64,000 nucleotides of DNA from contig NZ_FCOK02000032.1 in NCBI RefSeq assembly GCF_001544555.2, positions 32,675 to 96,674 of the forward strand, in the 5' to 3' direction. Shown piece by piece: positions 44,983 to 53,411 of the stretch (the stretch's first letter is position 1; each line of letters begins with the position of its first letter). The DNA is from Caballeronia udeis (GTDB taxonomy: Bacteria; Pseudomonadota; Gammaproteobacteria; Burkholderiales; Burkholderiaceae). The notes under the pieces are model-generated. The model did no database searches. It saw only the letters and a program-made list of their open reading frames with translations, and was not told where the DNA came from. Made by a program: the position numbers and the translations under genes.

Positions 44983-45944
44983 CAAACCATAAAGTCATCT
45001 ACGACACCGACCCGGGTGTCGACGACGCCATGGCACTGGTGTTCCAGGCGCTGCATCCCGAGATCGAATTGCTTGGCATCACGAGCGTGTTCGGCAACGC
45101 GACCATAGAAACGACCACGGCTAACGCGCTCTATCTGCGTTCGCGTTTTGCACCCGGCGTGCCGGTGGCGCGCGGGGCGGCAGCGCCGTTGCATCGTGCG
45201 CCGCCTGCGCCGGTCGGCTGGATTCACGGCGACAACGGTCTTGGCAATATCGAACTGAGCCAGCCCGCTGATACAACGCTCGACGCACGTCCCGCGCATC
45301 AGTTCATGATCGATACGGTTCGTGCACATCCTGGCGAGGTGACGCTGATCGCAGTCGGTCCGTTGACGAATCTCGCGCACGTGCTGAAAGCCGACCCGGA
45401 CATCGTCGGGCTGGTGAAGCAGGTCGTCATCATGGGCGGTGCATTCGGGATTGCGGGCGTGCTCGGCAACGTGTCGCCGGCCGCTGAAGCCAACATCATG
45501 TGCGATCCCGATGCAGCGGATCTCGTGCTCGGCGCCGCATGGCCGGTCACGCTGGTCGGACTGGACGTCACGCAAAGCACGATCATGCCGAACGAATGGC
45601 TGGCATCGGTCTGCGACGGCGCGGGCGAGACCGGCCGTTTTGTGTGGGACGTATCACGGCATTACGCGCAGTTCCACCGTGACAGCGCCGGACTCGAAGG
45701 CATCTATGTCCACGATGCGTCGGCGGTGGCGTACGTACTGGCTCCGCATCTCTATACCGTGCGCAAAGGGCCCGTGCGTGTGCTGACCAGCGGAATGGCC
45801 ACCGGTCAGACGATACAGAAACCCTCGACCATGCGCGTTCCCGCGCCGGACTGGGACGACCGTCCGGCGCAGTCGGTCTGCATCGGCGTGGATGCAGCCG
45901 GCATGCTGGAGTTATATAAAAACACCTTGATGAAGGCAGTCTAG
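44979..45944 (+). CDS. Inosine/uridine-preferring nucleoside hydrolase
   Basis: 321-residue calcium-dependent N-ribohydrolase that splits nucleosides into base and ribose. The calcium-site motif is at the N-terminus: YDTDPGVDDAMAL (Asp9, Asp11, Asp15, Asp16). MGGAFG and SPAAEANIMCDPDAADLVL complete the active site. Coupled to cdd by a 4-bp overlap, so imported cytidine could be deaminated and then hydrolysed. Its last 4 bases overlap the converging esterase gene. Confidence 0.93.
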   Translation: MTNHKVIYDTDPGVDDAMALVFQALHPEIELLGITSVFGNATIETTTANALYLRSRFAPGVPVARGAAAPLHRAPPAPVGWIHGDNGLGNIELSQPADTTLDARPAHQFMIDTVRAHPGEVTLIAVGPLTNLAHVLKADPDIVGLVKQVVIMGGAFGIAGVLGNVSPAAEANIMCDPDAADLVLGAAWPVTLVGLDVTQSTIMPNEWLASVCDGAGETGRFVWDVSRHYAQFHRDSAGLEGIYVHDASAVAYVLAPHLYTVRKGPVRVLTSGMATGQTIQKPSTMRVPAPDWDDRPAQSVCIGVDAAGMLELYKNTLMKAV

Positions 45945-46615
45945 GCGCGCAGCCTTGCGCCGAGCCAGACCCGCAAGGCCTCGACTTCTTCGGCACAGAC
46001 AGAGTGCGGCATGGGGTAGGTATGCCATTCCAGCTTGCACTTGTGCGCAAGCGCGAAGTCGCGGCCTTGAATGGCCAGCTCGATCGGCAGCACGGGGTCC
46101 TGGGTGCCATGTGCGGCGAAGATCGGCGTGTCGCGATTCGCATCGCTGAACGCCGCATCAATCAAACCGGGCGACGGCACGTAACCGGACAACACCATCA
46201 GCCCCGCCAGTTTCTCCGGATGCGTGAGTCCTGCGGTGTAAGTCATCGCTCCGCCCTGCGAAAAACCTGCGAGGAAAATCTTCGAGGTCGGAATACCGCG
46301 CTCGTTCTCCCGCGCGATCAGTTCGCGAATCCGTTCGCACGAAACCTTCAATCCGGCTTCATCGACCCTGCGGTTCACGCCTTCGAACGACAGAATGTCG
46401 TACCACGCCCGCATCACATAACCGTTGTTGCCGGTGACCGGTATTTCGGGGGCATTCGGAAACACGAAACGCACGCCGGGCAGATCGCCCAGGCGCAGCT
46501 CCGGCACCAGCGGGATAAAGTCATTGGCGTCGGCGCCCAGGCCGTGCATCAGGATCACGGCGAACTTGGGATTCGGCGCGGTTTCCACGTCGATGGTGGT
46601 GAGCAAAGCGGTCAT
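45941..46615 (-). CDS. Phospholipase/carboxylesterase-family hydrolase
   Basis: 224 residues from MTALLTTIDVETAPNPKFAVILMHGLGAD. Alpha/beta hydrolase of the carboxylesterase 2 / acyl-protein thioesterase kind. Nucleophile in LAGFSQGGAM, Asp in AAHGTQDPVLP, His in MPHSVCAEE. The frame is open upstream but the fold begins here. Ends 4 bp inside the nucleoside hydrolase gene from the other strand. Natural ester unknown. Confidence 0.9.
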   Translation of the reverse strand: MTALLTTIDVETAPNPKFAVILMHGLGADANDFIPLVPELRLGDLPGVRFVFPNAPEIPVTGNNGYVMRAWYDILSFEGVNRRVDEAGLKVSCERIRELIARENERGIPTSKIFLAGFSQGGAMTYTAGLTHPEKLAGLMVLSGYVPSPGLIDAAFSDANRDTPIFAAHGTQDPVLPIELAIQGRDFALAHKCKLEWHTYPMPHSVCAEEVEALRVWLGARLRA

Positions 46616-46641
46616 TGGCTGGACTCCGGTTTCAGATGTTT

Positions 46642-47031
46642 TCAGATGATAGGGACAAGAACAAGAATGATGCCGAAAAGCGAGACGAGCCATACGAGCG
46701 AGCGCAGGAATGGAATCCCTGCCGCGTACAGGGGCAGGTAGATCACGCGAGCGATGATGTACAACCACGCGCCGTAAAGCGTCAGCGTGCCTTCCCGGCC
46801 GGCCATGTGCGCGACCAGGATGGCGATGGCGAACACGGGCAAGGTCTCGAACAGGTTGGCCTGGGCACGCATCAGACGGCCAGTCACCTTGCCGACTGGC
46901 GGCCCCGGCTGGTCACGCGGTCCGCCGTTATATCCCACGCCGGTTTCCCGGTTGCGAACCACCGACGGCAGCAGCACCTGAATGAGGGCGAGTACAAGCG
47001 CCCAGGCGAGGATATGAAGTTCGGTCGTCAT
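46642..47031 (-). CDS. MAPEG-family membrane protein
   Basis: 129 residues, four membrane helices, of the MAPEG family (membrane-associated proteins in eicosanoid and glutathione metabolism). NRETGVGYNGGPRD and RLMRAQANLFETLPVFAIAILVA carry the family's glutathione-contact signature RxxNxxE (RAQANLFE). Function in bacteria mostly unknown; possible glutathione transferase. SD CCTCC complement (GGAGG) just before the ATG. 26 bp upstream of the esterase gene, likely same transcript. Confidence 0.85.
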   Translation of the reverse strand: MTTELHILAWALVLALIQVLLPSVVRNRETGVGYNGGPRDQPGPPVGKVTGRLMRAQANLFETLPVFAIAILVAHMAGREGTLTLYGAWLYIIARVIYLPLYAAGIPFLRSLVWLVSLFGIILVLVPII

Positions 47032-47120
47032 GGGAGGTGCCCGTTTGATTGGAGGTCGTTACGCAAAACCGGAATCATCATGCCATCATTGATGCATTAC
47101 GTAGCCTTGGGACTTCACTC

Positions 47121-47519
47121 ATGCAAACACTTCCCGTGCGCCTTGTTCCCGGCGACGACCTGCGTGTGGCGCTTGAGACAATCGCGCGAGACCAGGCCCT
47201 TGGCGCCGCGTTCGTGATGCAGGGCATTGGCAGCCTGAGCGTGGCGAACCTGCGTTACGCGGGCCTCGACCAGCCGGCCCGGCTTACCGGCGACCTCGAG
47301 ATCCTGACGCTGGCCGGCTCGCTTGCTGCTGACGGCGCGCATCTTCACATGGCCGTCTCGAATGCCGAGGGCCATGTGTACGGCGGCCATGTATCGCCGG
47401 GATGCATTGTTCGGACGACGGCGGAAATCCTGATCGTTTGCCTGGACGGCGTGCGCTTCTCACGCGATCTGGATCCGCGCACCGGCTTCCCCGAACTCTC
47501 GATACACCCTCAGGCCTGA
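47121..47519 (+). CDS. PPC (DUF296) domain protein
   Basis: 132-residue single PCC/PPC (DUF296) domain, the trimeric fold also found in plant AT-hook proteins. Visible: MQTLPVRLVPGDDLRVALETIA, FVMQGIGSLSVANLRYA, and the conserved HLHMAVSNAEGHVYGGHVSPGCIVRTTAEILI with possible metal-binding histidines. Function in bacteria is unclear. ATG at 47121; the frame's upstream part is not conserved-looking. The last 10 bp overlap the end of the PAP2 gene. Confidence 0.87.
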   Translation: MQTLPVRLVPGDDLRVALETIARDQALGAAFVMQGIGSLSVANLRYAGLDQPARLTGDLEILTLAGSLAADGAHLHMAVSNAEGHVYGGHVSPGCIVRTTAEILIVCLDGVRFSRDLDPRTGFPELSIHPQA

Positions 47520-48346
47520 CGCCGCGACGGCCTCGGCCAATACCTGCGGGTCAGTTCGATGCTCAAGATACACGCCACCAGCCAAACCGTTCCCAGTGCA
47601 AAGCCCGCCAGCACGTCGCTCGCGAAATGCACGCGCAGGAATACGCGGCTGCTTGCCGTGGTGAACGCGATGAGCGTGGCCGCCACGATGACGGCCAGGC
47701 GCCAGCGGTCCGGCAAAACCCGCACGAGCACATACGCAATGATGCCGTAGGTGACGAGCGACCCCGATGAATGACCGCTCGGAAAACTCCATCCGGTGGC
47801 GGTGGCGATCGATTGATCATGCACTGGCCGCACGCGTTCAAACAGATGCTTGAAGATGCTGTTGAGCAGGCCGTTGCCGACTATCGCGAGTGTGAAGCCA
47901 ATGGCCAGCGCATACCGTCGCCGCACCGTCAGGATCGCTGCGCCGAGCACGCACCACACGCCGAGTAACCATGCATCGCCCAGATGCGTGACCAGTGCAA
48001 ACGCGCGGATCACGCCGATAGGAACCGCGCTCGCTATGCCGTCGGCAAAGGCCTGGTCCAACCGGCCGAGTGTCTCTCCTGCGCCTATTTCATCAGCAAT
48101 CGCGGCGAACAAGGCAGCCGCGCCAACGATCACGACGAAGCTCACCGCCAGATTCACGATCAGCAGGACCCTGGCCGACGGGCCGCCTTCTTCGCGCGGC
48201 AGACCGTAACGTTGAACGAGCTGCCACACACTCAGCACTACGACCATCGCGAGAACCAGGGACACCGCAAACACCGTCAATGCATGTTCACCGGCTATAT
48301 GTGCTACCTCAAACAAGCCGGCGTACGGCCCTTCAGTCTGTTTCAT
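47510..48346 (-). CDS. PAP2-family membrane phosphatase
   Basis: 278-residue membrane phosphatase of the PAP2 family, acting on lipid phosphates such as undecaprenyl or phosphatidylglycerol phosphate. All three motifs are present: KHLFERVRP, FPSGHSSG, and SRVFLRVHFASD. About six membrane helices. Start overlaps the metallophosphoesterase stop as ATGA (48343-48346), so the two are coupled. Last gene of a three-gene unit. Confidence 0.92.
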   Translation of the reverse strand: MKQTEGPYAGLFEVAHIAGEHALTVFAVSLVLAMVVVLSVWQLVQRYGLPREEGGPSARVLLIVNLAVSFVVIVGAAALFAAIADEIGAGETLGRLDQAFADGIASAVPIGVIRAFALVTHLGDAWLLGVWCVLGAAILTVRRRYALAIGFTLAIVGNGLLNSIFKHLFERVRPVHDQSIATATGWSFPSGHSSGSLVTYGIIAYVLVRVLPDRWRLAVIVAATLIAFTTASSRVFLRVHFASDVLAGFALGTVWLVACILSIELTRRYWPRPSRRQA

Positions 48347-49212
48347 AAAAGCGTCGCTAATGGAGTCTTGAGTGACTCGCTATCCAGGTCGAGTTCGTGT
48401 TGCATGTTGAGTTCAAACGATGCGCTCGCCCGACTGAAATCCCAGCGCGCAACGATCGCACGGCGAATTGCGCGATGAAGCGCACCGCGTGCGTCCGTCT
48501 TGGACCCGTCGTAGTCAATCACGTTCACTGAATTGGGCACGCGCCCGCGCACGCGCGAAGACAGCGCGGTTCCTGCCTGCACGGCCCACATCTGATGCGG
48601 CAAGTCCTTATACGCAACATGCAGCGGCGTCACATACGGAAGATGGATATGGCCGCCCAGGATCAGGTCCACGCCCGCTTGCGACCAGCGTTCAATCGCA
48701 TGTTCGCGGCCGTGCAACAGGTTCCTGATGTCGTTGGTACGCGCTGCCGCCACGGGCTGATGCGTGACCACAACCCGCAACTGACGCGGTGTCGCATGGT
48801 CGAGGCAGCGAACCACGCGCTCGACTTGTTGCACGGATATTTCGCCATCCTTACGACGATACGCACGCGTGGTATTGACACCGATCACCAGCAGCTCGGC
48901 CGATTCGAACACAGGTTCGAGATCGTCTCCGAACACGCGCTGATGATTGGCATACGGATGTGCGATGCGAGCGAAGAGGTTGTACAGCGGAATGTCATGA
49001 TTACCGGGAACGATAATAAAAGGCGTTGCACCGAATGTATCGACGAACGCCCGCGCTGCATTAAATTGTGCACGCCTGGCGCGCTGCGTGATGTCACCGG
49101 ACATGACAACGAGATCGGGCTGCAGCATATTGGCAAGCCGCTGCAATGCTGCCACGACCGGCGGTTGTTCGGTGCCAAAGTGCGGATCAGAAATCTGGAG
49201 CAACAGGGTCAT
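48343..49212 (-). CDS. Metallophosphoesterase
   Basis: 289-residue calcineurin-like phosphoesterase. Metal motifs: ISDPHFG at residues 7-13, MSGDIT, VPGNHD, VVTHQP and GGHIHLPY. Related to the CpdA/Icc group, so cyclic nucleotides or lipid phosphates are candidate substrates. It is sandwiched by 4-bp overlaps: with a 58-aa protein upstream (49209-49212) and PAP2 downstream (48343-48346). Confidence 0.92.
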   Translation of the reverse strand: MTLLLQISDPHFGTEQPPVVAALQRLANMLQPDLVVMSGDITQRARRAQFNAARAFVDTFGATPFIIVPGNHDIPLYNLFARIAHPYANHQRVFGDDLEPVFESAELLVIGVNTTRAYRRKDGEISVQQVERVVRCLDHATPRQLRVVVTHQPVAAARTNDIRNLLHGREHAIERWSQAGVDLILGGHIHLPYVTPLHVAYKDLPHQMWAVQAGTALSSRVRGRVPNSVNVIDYDGSKTDARGALHRAIRRAIVARWDFSRASASFELNMQHELDLDSESLKTPLATLL

Positions 49213-49385
49213 GAGCGATTGGCGTTGGCCACGTCTGCCTCGAGCTTGAGCAGGAACAACGGCTCCGGAGCTACGCGAAATTCGAGCGGCATGGTGATCC
49301 AGTTTATCTCGCCACCGGCCGCAACCTTGACGGGTCGTTGACGTTTGGACGGATGCGTCACCGTGATGCGCTTGAACGCGATCAT
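49209..49385 (-). CDS. 58-aa protein coupled to the metallophosphoesterase
   Basis: A 58-residue protein (MIAFKRITVTHPSKRQ start) chosen over the longer 70-residue frame because GAGGAG sits 7 bases before the ATG at 49385. Basic N-terminus, then a hydrophobic-amphipathic part (EINWITMPLEFRV, PEPLFLLKLEAD). No family recognised. Its stop overlaps the metallophosphoesterase start as ATGA, which strongly suggests that it is a real, translated gene in this operon. Confidence 0.6.
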   Translation of the reverse strand: MIAFKRITVTHPSKRQRPVKVAAGGEINWITMPLEFRVAPEPLFLLKLEADVANANRS

Positions 49386-49447
49386 GAAGGGCGCTCCTCT
49401 GAAGTCAGAGGCCGAATGCAACCCGGCGAGGGAACAGGTGCCCTGAG

Positions 49448-49498
49448 TCAGGCCAATGCATCAGGCCAATGCATCAGGCCAATGCATCAGGCCAATGC
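49448..49498. repeat. Four tandem copies of a 13-bp unit
   Basis: TCAGGCCAATGCA repeats exactly at 49448, 49461 and 49474, with a fourth copy lacking its last base at 49487. It lies in the leader or promoter zone of the 58-aa/phosphoesterase/PAP2 unit, 63 bp from the first start codon. Each unit contains ATGCAT-type junctions. Copy number is likely to vary between strains. Confidence 0.85.
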
Positions 49499-49647
49499 GC
49501 GGCATCGGCCAATTATAACAATTAGCTTACATAGCGATTGGCTGATCGAATCCGCCGCAGCGGTCTTGACGGATCGAACAATGACTACGCGCGGTAACCC
49601 GAGCCGCGCCCGAACCGAGTGAGCGCAATGCACACGCAGCAACACCA

Positions 49648-49680
49648 ATAAAACACAGCGCGGCGTTTTCACGCCGCGCT
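49648..49680 (-). terminator. Terminator after the CBS-domain gene
   Basis: Stem AGCGCGGCG/CGCCGCGCT (49657-49665 with 49672-49680), 6-base loop, followed on the minus strand by TGTTTTATTGG. It begins 19 bp past the CBS gene stop. Confidence 0.8.
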
Positions 49681-49698
49681 GCGCCCCTCCCGGGCAAG

Positions 49699-50139
49699 CT
49701 ACATGTGCTCGCCTCGAATATATCCCTCGAGCTGATGAATCGTGAGCTGCTGCTCGGAGATAATATTTTTCACCAGATCGCCGATTGAAATCATGCCCAC
49801 CAGCTTCTCGCCATCAATCACCGGCAGATGCCGCATGCGGCGCTCAGTCATCAGGGCCATGCAGTCGTCCGTGGTCTGGTCGGGACGCACGAAACGCACT
49901 TGCGAGGTCATGATTTCGCGCACGGGAGTCTGCCGCGAGACGCGGTCCATCAGCACGACTTTGCGGGCATAGTCGCGCTCGGTCATGATGCCGACGATCG
50001 CCTCGCCGTGGGTCACGATCAGGGCGCCAATGTGCTTCTCCGCCATCATCGCGATCGCCTCGTAGACCGATGCCGTATCGGCGATCGTGAAGATGGTGTG
50101 ATCGGGTTTCGAATTAAGAACTTGTGCGACTGTTGCCAT
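49699..50139 (-). CDS. Two-CBS-domain protein
   Basis: 146 residues made almost wholly of a CBS pair (Bateman module): MATVAQVLNSKPDHTIFTIADTASVYEAI and MTSQVRFVRPDQTTDDCMALMTERRMRHLPVIDGEKLVGMISIGDLV. Such stand-alone modules bind adenine nucleotides. Perfect GGAGG SD before the ATG at 50139, which rules out the longer frame. Function unknown. Confidence 0.9.
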   Translation of the reverse strand: MATVAQVLNSKPDHTIFTIADTASVYEAIAMMAEKHIGALIVTHGEAIVGIMTERDYARKVVLMDRVSRQTPVREIMTSQVRFVRPDQTTDDCMALMTERRMRHLPVIDGEKLVGMISIGDLVKNIISEQQLTIHQLEGYIRGEHM

Positions 50140-50534
50140 CGAACGCCTCCGTTGAACCGCGCGACGCCTGCCGGCTGGCGGGCGTTTCACATGGGTGAAT
50201 AGCCGGCTTGCCGGTCGCACGGCGCCTGTCACCGCGGGTTCGGGCGACACTCCGCACCCGCCGCGTTAGATCAATTGCCTTGCATTGGCACCTTACATCC
50301 GGATTACCCAGCCCATTCAAAAAGTATAGGCCAGACACCTGCCGCGTGAACGCTGGAAAACACTGCTTTTTATGCGTCCAAGGGTCTATCCCGATGCTGC
50401 CGCGCGAGAGAGCCGGCCGGCATGAAACAGTCTCGTCACAAAGCATCGAAAAACGCTTCAGTTTCCCCGCATCCCGCCGCTAATCAGGAACCGGCTATTT
50501 AGAAGCCAGGCATAAATCGATCAGGAGAACCACC
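50140..50534. other. Divergent intergenic region CBS gene / cheV
   Basis: 395 bp without a gene. It must hold the CBS-gene promoter and the cheV promoter. I looked for a flagellar sigma-28 promoter (TAAA-N15-GCCGATAA) and found only a poor partial match near 50385 (CCCGATGC). Nothing else is clear. Confidence 0.35.
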
Positions 50535-51494
50535 TTGAGCAGTTCACAACACGACATCGAACAGCGGGTTCGGCTCGCCGGCAACAACATGTTCGAACTG
50601 CTCCTGTTTCGCCTGGGCGAAGCACCGGACTCCGAACAACGCGAGCTGTACGGCATCAATGTGTTCAAGGTGCGCGAGATTCTCGCGATGCCGCCGATCA
50701 CCGTGGTCGCCGGCGCAGACCCGGAGATTCTTGGCGTAGCCGACATCCGCGGCCAGATCATCCCTGTAATCGACCTGGCGCAGGTCACGGGCTGCCAGCC
50801 GAAGAACGGCCTGAAGATCCTGCTGGTCACCGAATTCGCGCGCACGACGCAAGGGTTCGCCGTCGAGGAAGTCGATGACATCGTACGGCTGGAGTGGAAT
50901 CAGGTTTTGTCCGCGGAATCGCATTCGAGCGGGCGGACGGTGACCAGCTTCGCGCGCCTCGACGGCAACGTGGACGGCTCGCGGCTCGCGCAGGTGCTCG
51001 ACGTCGAGCAGATCCTGCGCGACGTGCTGCCGTCGACTGAAGTGGAGATCACCGAATCGAGCACCGGACGGGTGATTCTGAAACCGGGCACCAAAGTGCT
51101 CGCCGCCGACGACTCCGGCGTCGCGCGCAGCCTGATCGAACAAAGCCTGACCGCGATGGGCGTGTCGTTCATCATGACCAAGAGCGGCCAGGAAGCGTGG
51201 GACGTGCTGGAAGACCTGCAGAGCAAGGCGGAAAAACATGGTGGCTGTGCCGCGGACGAAATCGCGCTCGTGCTGACCGACCTGGAAATGCCCGAGATGG
51301 ACGGATTCACGTTGACGCGCCGCATCAAGGCGAACGCCGGCATGCAGGCCATTCCGGTCGTGATCCATTCGTCGCTGTCGGGGTCGGCGAATGAGGAGCA
51401 TGTGCGCAAAGTGGGCGCAAACGCCTATGTAGCCAAGTTCGCGGCCTCGGAATTGGCAACGGTGATGCGGGACGCGCTCAAGACAGGCACCTGA
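50535..51494 (+). CDS. cheV: Chemotaxis scaffold/response regulator CheV
   Basis: 319 residues: CheW domain (about 20-160; LYGINVFKVREILAMP, GVADIRGQIIPVIDL) fused to a receiver (about 186-315) with acidic pair Asp192/193, phosphoacceptor Asp249 in LTDLEMPEMDG, Ser280 and Lys301. It links receptors to CheA and adapts signalling. The start is TTG, set by GGAG at 50523-50526 with 8-base spacing and the family N-terminus. Alone here, away from any che cluster. Terminator follows at 51518-51555. Confidence 0.93.
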   Translation: MSSSQHDIEQRVRLAGNNMFELLLFRLGEAPDSEQRELYGINVFKVREILAMPPITVVAGADPEILGVADIRGQIIPVIDLAQVTGCQPKNGLKILLVTEFARTTQGFAVEEVDDIVRLEWNQVLSAESHSSGRTVTSFARLDGNVDGSRLAQVLDVEQILRDVLPSTEVEITESSTGRVILKPGTKVLAADDSGVARSLIEQSLTAMGVSFIMTKSGQEAWDVLEDLQSKAEKHGGCAADEIALVLTDLEMPEMDGFTLTRRIKANAGMQAIPVVIHSSLSGSANEEHVRKVGANAYVAKFAASELATVMRDALKTGT

Positions 51495-51517
51495 AGCACT
51501 CCTTCCTCATGCACAAA

Positions 51518-51555
51518 ACAAAGGCCCGCTGAACTTTCGCTCAGCGGGCCTTTGT
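51518..51555 (+). terminator. Terminator after cheV
   Basis: 15-bp perfect stem (ACAAAGGCCCGCTGA and complement, 51518-51532 and 51541-51555), 8-base loop, with a TTTGT end. The matching AAA on the other side makes it likely to serve the converging small gene at 51631 too. Confidence 0.85.
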
Positions 51556-51630
51556 CCGTTTCAGGTCGTCCAGCTCGGCGCGATCATGGCGGCACACGTA
51601 CTGCCGGCCATGCACGTAGAAGCTTGAGAA

Positions 51631-51897
51631 TTACTGACCGAAGAAAACAGCTTGTGCGTTGTTGGTACGGCTGTGGCTCGAACCCGATTGCGACACCGAC
51701 GTACGTTCGCCACCGTAGGCGTTCGTATCAGCGTTGTTTTGTGCAGCGATGGTTTGCGTGTTCAGGCCTTGTTGCGAAGCCGGAGCGCCAACCGTCGGGC
51801 GATACGAAGGTGCCGGGCCGTAGCCGCTGGCAAATGCCGGAACAGCGATAGAAGCAGTAGCAGCGATGAGTAACGATGCAAGAAGATTCTTTTTCAT
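51631..51897 (-). CDS. Small exported hypothetical protein
   Basis: 88 residues: signal peptide MKKNLLASLLIAATASIAVPAFA, cleaved after AFA, then a Ser/Asn/Gln/Gly-rich mature part of 65 residues (TQTIAAQNNADTNAYGGERTSVSQSGSSHSR) with no cysteines. Resembles the many DUF4148-type small periplasmic proteins of Burkholderiaceae, but I cannot assign it firmly. SD GGAG. Function unknown. Confidence 0.75.
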   Translation of the reverse strand: MKKNLLASLLIAATASIAVPAFASGYGPAPSYRPTVGAPASQQGLNTQTIAAQNNADTNAYGGERTSVSQSGSSHSRTNNAQAVFFGQ

Positions 51898-52206
51898 GGT
51901 GAGCTCCGATATACGTTGGCTTTCGACTGGTTCAGAAGGCGTCGCAGCGGTCAGACTTTGTTTCGGTGGCTGCTTCGTCGATGAAATGCAGTGTATACCC
52001 CTACTATCGGTTTTTTATCTCCATAAACTTCAATACACTTTTCGGGATAAGCCAATAATCGAATGAGGTCCCGATCCTGAAAAATCGACGCGAGCGCGCC
52101 TGGAAAAGGCTTGCAGGGAAGTTAAGGTAAGGGAAAATTTTAAGGGCCGGACTCCATCGAAATCAGAAAAATTTCGATGAGGTGCCCGGAAATGCTGATT
52201 GAACCT
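51898..52206. other. Intergenic region with hairpin
   Basis: 309 bp, AT-rich at 51980-52060 where the promoter of the small exported gene is expected. At 52155-52179 a perfect 9-bp stem CATCGAAAT/ATTTCGATG with a 7-base A-rich loop lies just past the stop of the response-regulator gene; without a T-run after it, termination is uncertain. Confidence 0.45.
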
Positions 52207-52644
52207 TCAGTGAACCTGGACCAGCCGGCTGATCAAATCCACCAGGACACCGGGCGCATTGCCCTTCTGGCAGTAGCCGTCGAAACCTGCATGGAGGCCT
52301 TTCGAGCGGACGTAATCCTCGCCGAGCGCCGTAAACGCAATGATCCCGGCGTTACGGGTGGGAGAAATCCGGCGCAGGACCCGCGCGGTCGCAAAACCGT
52401 CGTGCTCCGGCATGCTGATATCGAGAATCACGACGTGCGGCACCCAGCCGTCAATAGCCTGCAGCGCATCCACGCCGCTCAGCACATAACGCGCGTCGCA
52501 ACCGTCCGCGCTCAGCGCCGCGGCAAGGCCTTCGGCACTGGCGGCGTTGTCGTCGACAACCAGAATTCGCCAGCGCTCAGCGTCCGCTTCGACGTTCCGA
52601 TCGGTCCATAACACGCAGCTTGGGGTAAAAGAGACTGAAACCAT
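52207..52644 (-). CDS. Stand-alone receiver-domain response regulator
   Basis: 145 residues with one CheY-like receiver: acidic pair Asp31/Asp32, phosphoacceptor Asp75 (VVILDISMPEHDG), Thr105 and Lys127. No output domain. About 25 residues precede the fold. No histidine kinase is adjacent, so it is an orphan. It may act like CheY or as a phosphate relay. ATG at 52644; weak SD. Confidence 0.85.
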   Translation of the reverse strand: MVSVSFTPSCVLWTDRNVEADAERWRILVVDDNAASAEGLAAALSADGCDARYVLSGVDALQAIDGWVPHVVILDISMPEHDGFATARVLRRISPTRNAGIIAFTALGEDYVRSKGLHAGFDGYCQKGNAPGVLVDLISRLVQVH

Positions 52645-52822
52645 GACCGCTCAGATTTATGCATGTGCAGCAAACGCAGCATTTTCCGCGCCATCCTGCT
52701 TTTTTGCTGCGAGCGGTTTCTGCCGGTGTAATGAAAAAACCGCCAGATCTCTTGTCCGATAAAGCCAGACGGGCTTAGAGGCAGCGCCGCGTGGGTTTCA
52801 CGAGACGACAGCCGGCCCGGTT

Positions 52823-53155
52823 TCAGGATTTGGTTTTGGCTTTTTTGCTGGAAGATTCGTCCGTGGAGCGTAGTTTTGCGTTTGCCGATACCAACAGATT
52901 TGCATCGACCTGACGCACCGCGTGTTCAACTCCTTCCAGCGCCTCGCGCAAAGTGCGCTTTTGAGCCTTGTCCAGCAGGTGCGGCCCCGATTCGGCTACC
53001 AGCTTCGCTTCTTTTTCAAGCCGTTTGAGCAATTTGGCTCCCAGACGGCTGTCGATGGCTTGCTCGCCCAGCAATTCGACGATGCTCGTCGCGAGCCGCG
53101 TCAGTCCGTCTGCCGTGGTTTGCGTAGGTTCGTCCTGCTCGACGCGATCTTCCAT
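52823..53155 (-). CDS. Hypothetical helical protein
   Basis: 110 residues from MEDRVEQDEPTQ (SD GGGGA). Almost entirely charged and helical (TRLATSIVELLGEQAIDSRLGAKLLKRLEKEAKLVAESG), ending in a basic Lys/Ser tail (SSSKKAKTKS). It could be a small coiled-coil or nucleic-acid-associated protein. No family recognised. Divergent from the ZntB-type gene. Confidence 0.6.
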   Translation of the reverse strand: MEDRVEQDEPTQTTADGLTRLATSIVELLGEQAIDSRLGAKLLKRLEKEAKLVAESGPHLLDKAQKRTLREALEGVEHAVRQVDANLLVSANAKLRSTDESSSKKAKTKS

Positions 53156-53411
53156 TTGTGTTTCCCCGATGAAGCGTAAAGGGTCGGGCTGCGCCCGACG
53201 GCCCTCTTGCACCGCGCGAGTCTACCCATCGGGCGTGACATCCATAAGTACTTTCTGTGTCACGCGGCATTTGCCCAACAATAACGCAAATCCGATCGGA
53301 CGTTGCTTGATTCGAGTTGCACCGCGGGGACAATCCAAGTCCGGATCAGCTTTCAATTGCCCTTGCCGATCACGACTGAATCACAACGACTGAATCCCGA
53401 TAACGATCACG

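Larger units (their letters stand above)
49386..49698. other. Intergenic region with tandem repeat and terminator
   Basis: 313 bp between the 58-aa gene and the CBS gene. It holds four 13-bp tandem units (49448-49498), an AT-rich stretch at 49510-49535 (AATTATAACAATTAG) likely to be the promoter of the minus-strand unit, and the CBS gene terminator at 49648-49680. No gene seen. Confidence 0.5.

Noticed and set aside
50370..50400. Possible sigma-28 promoter for cheV
   Set aside because: Only a partial -10 (CCCGATGC) with no TAAA at the right distance.
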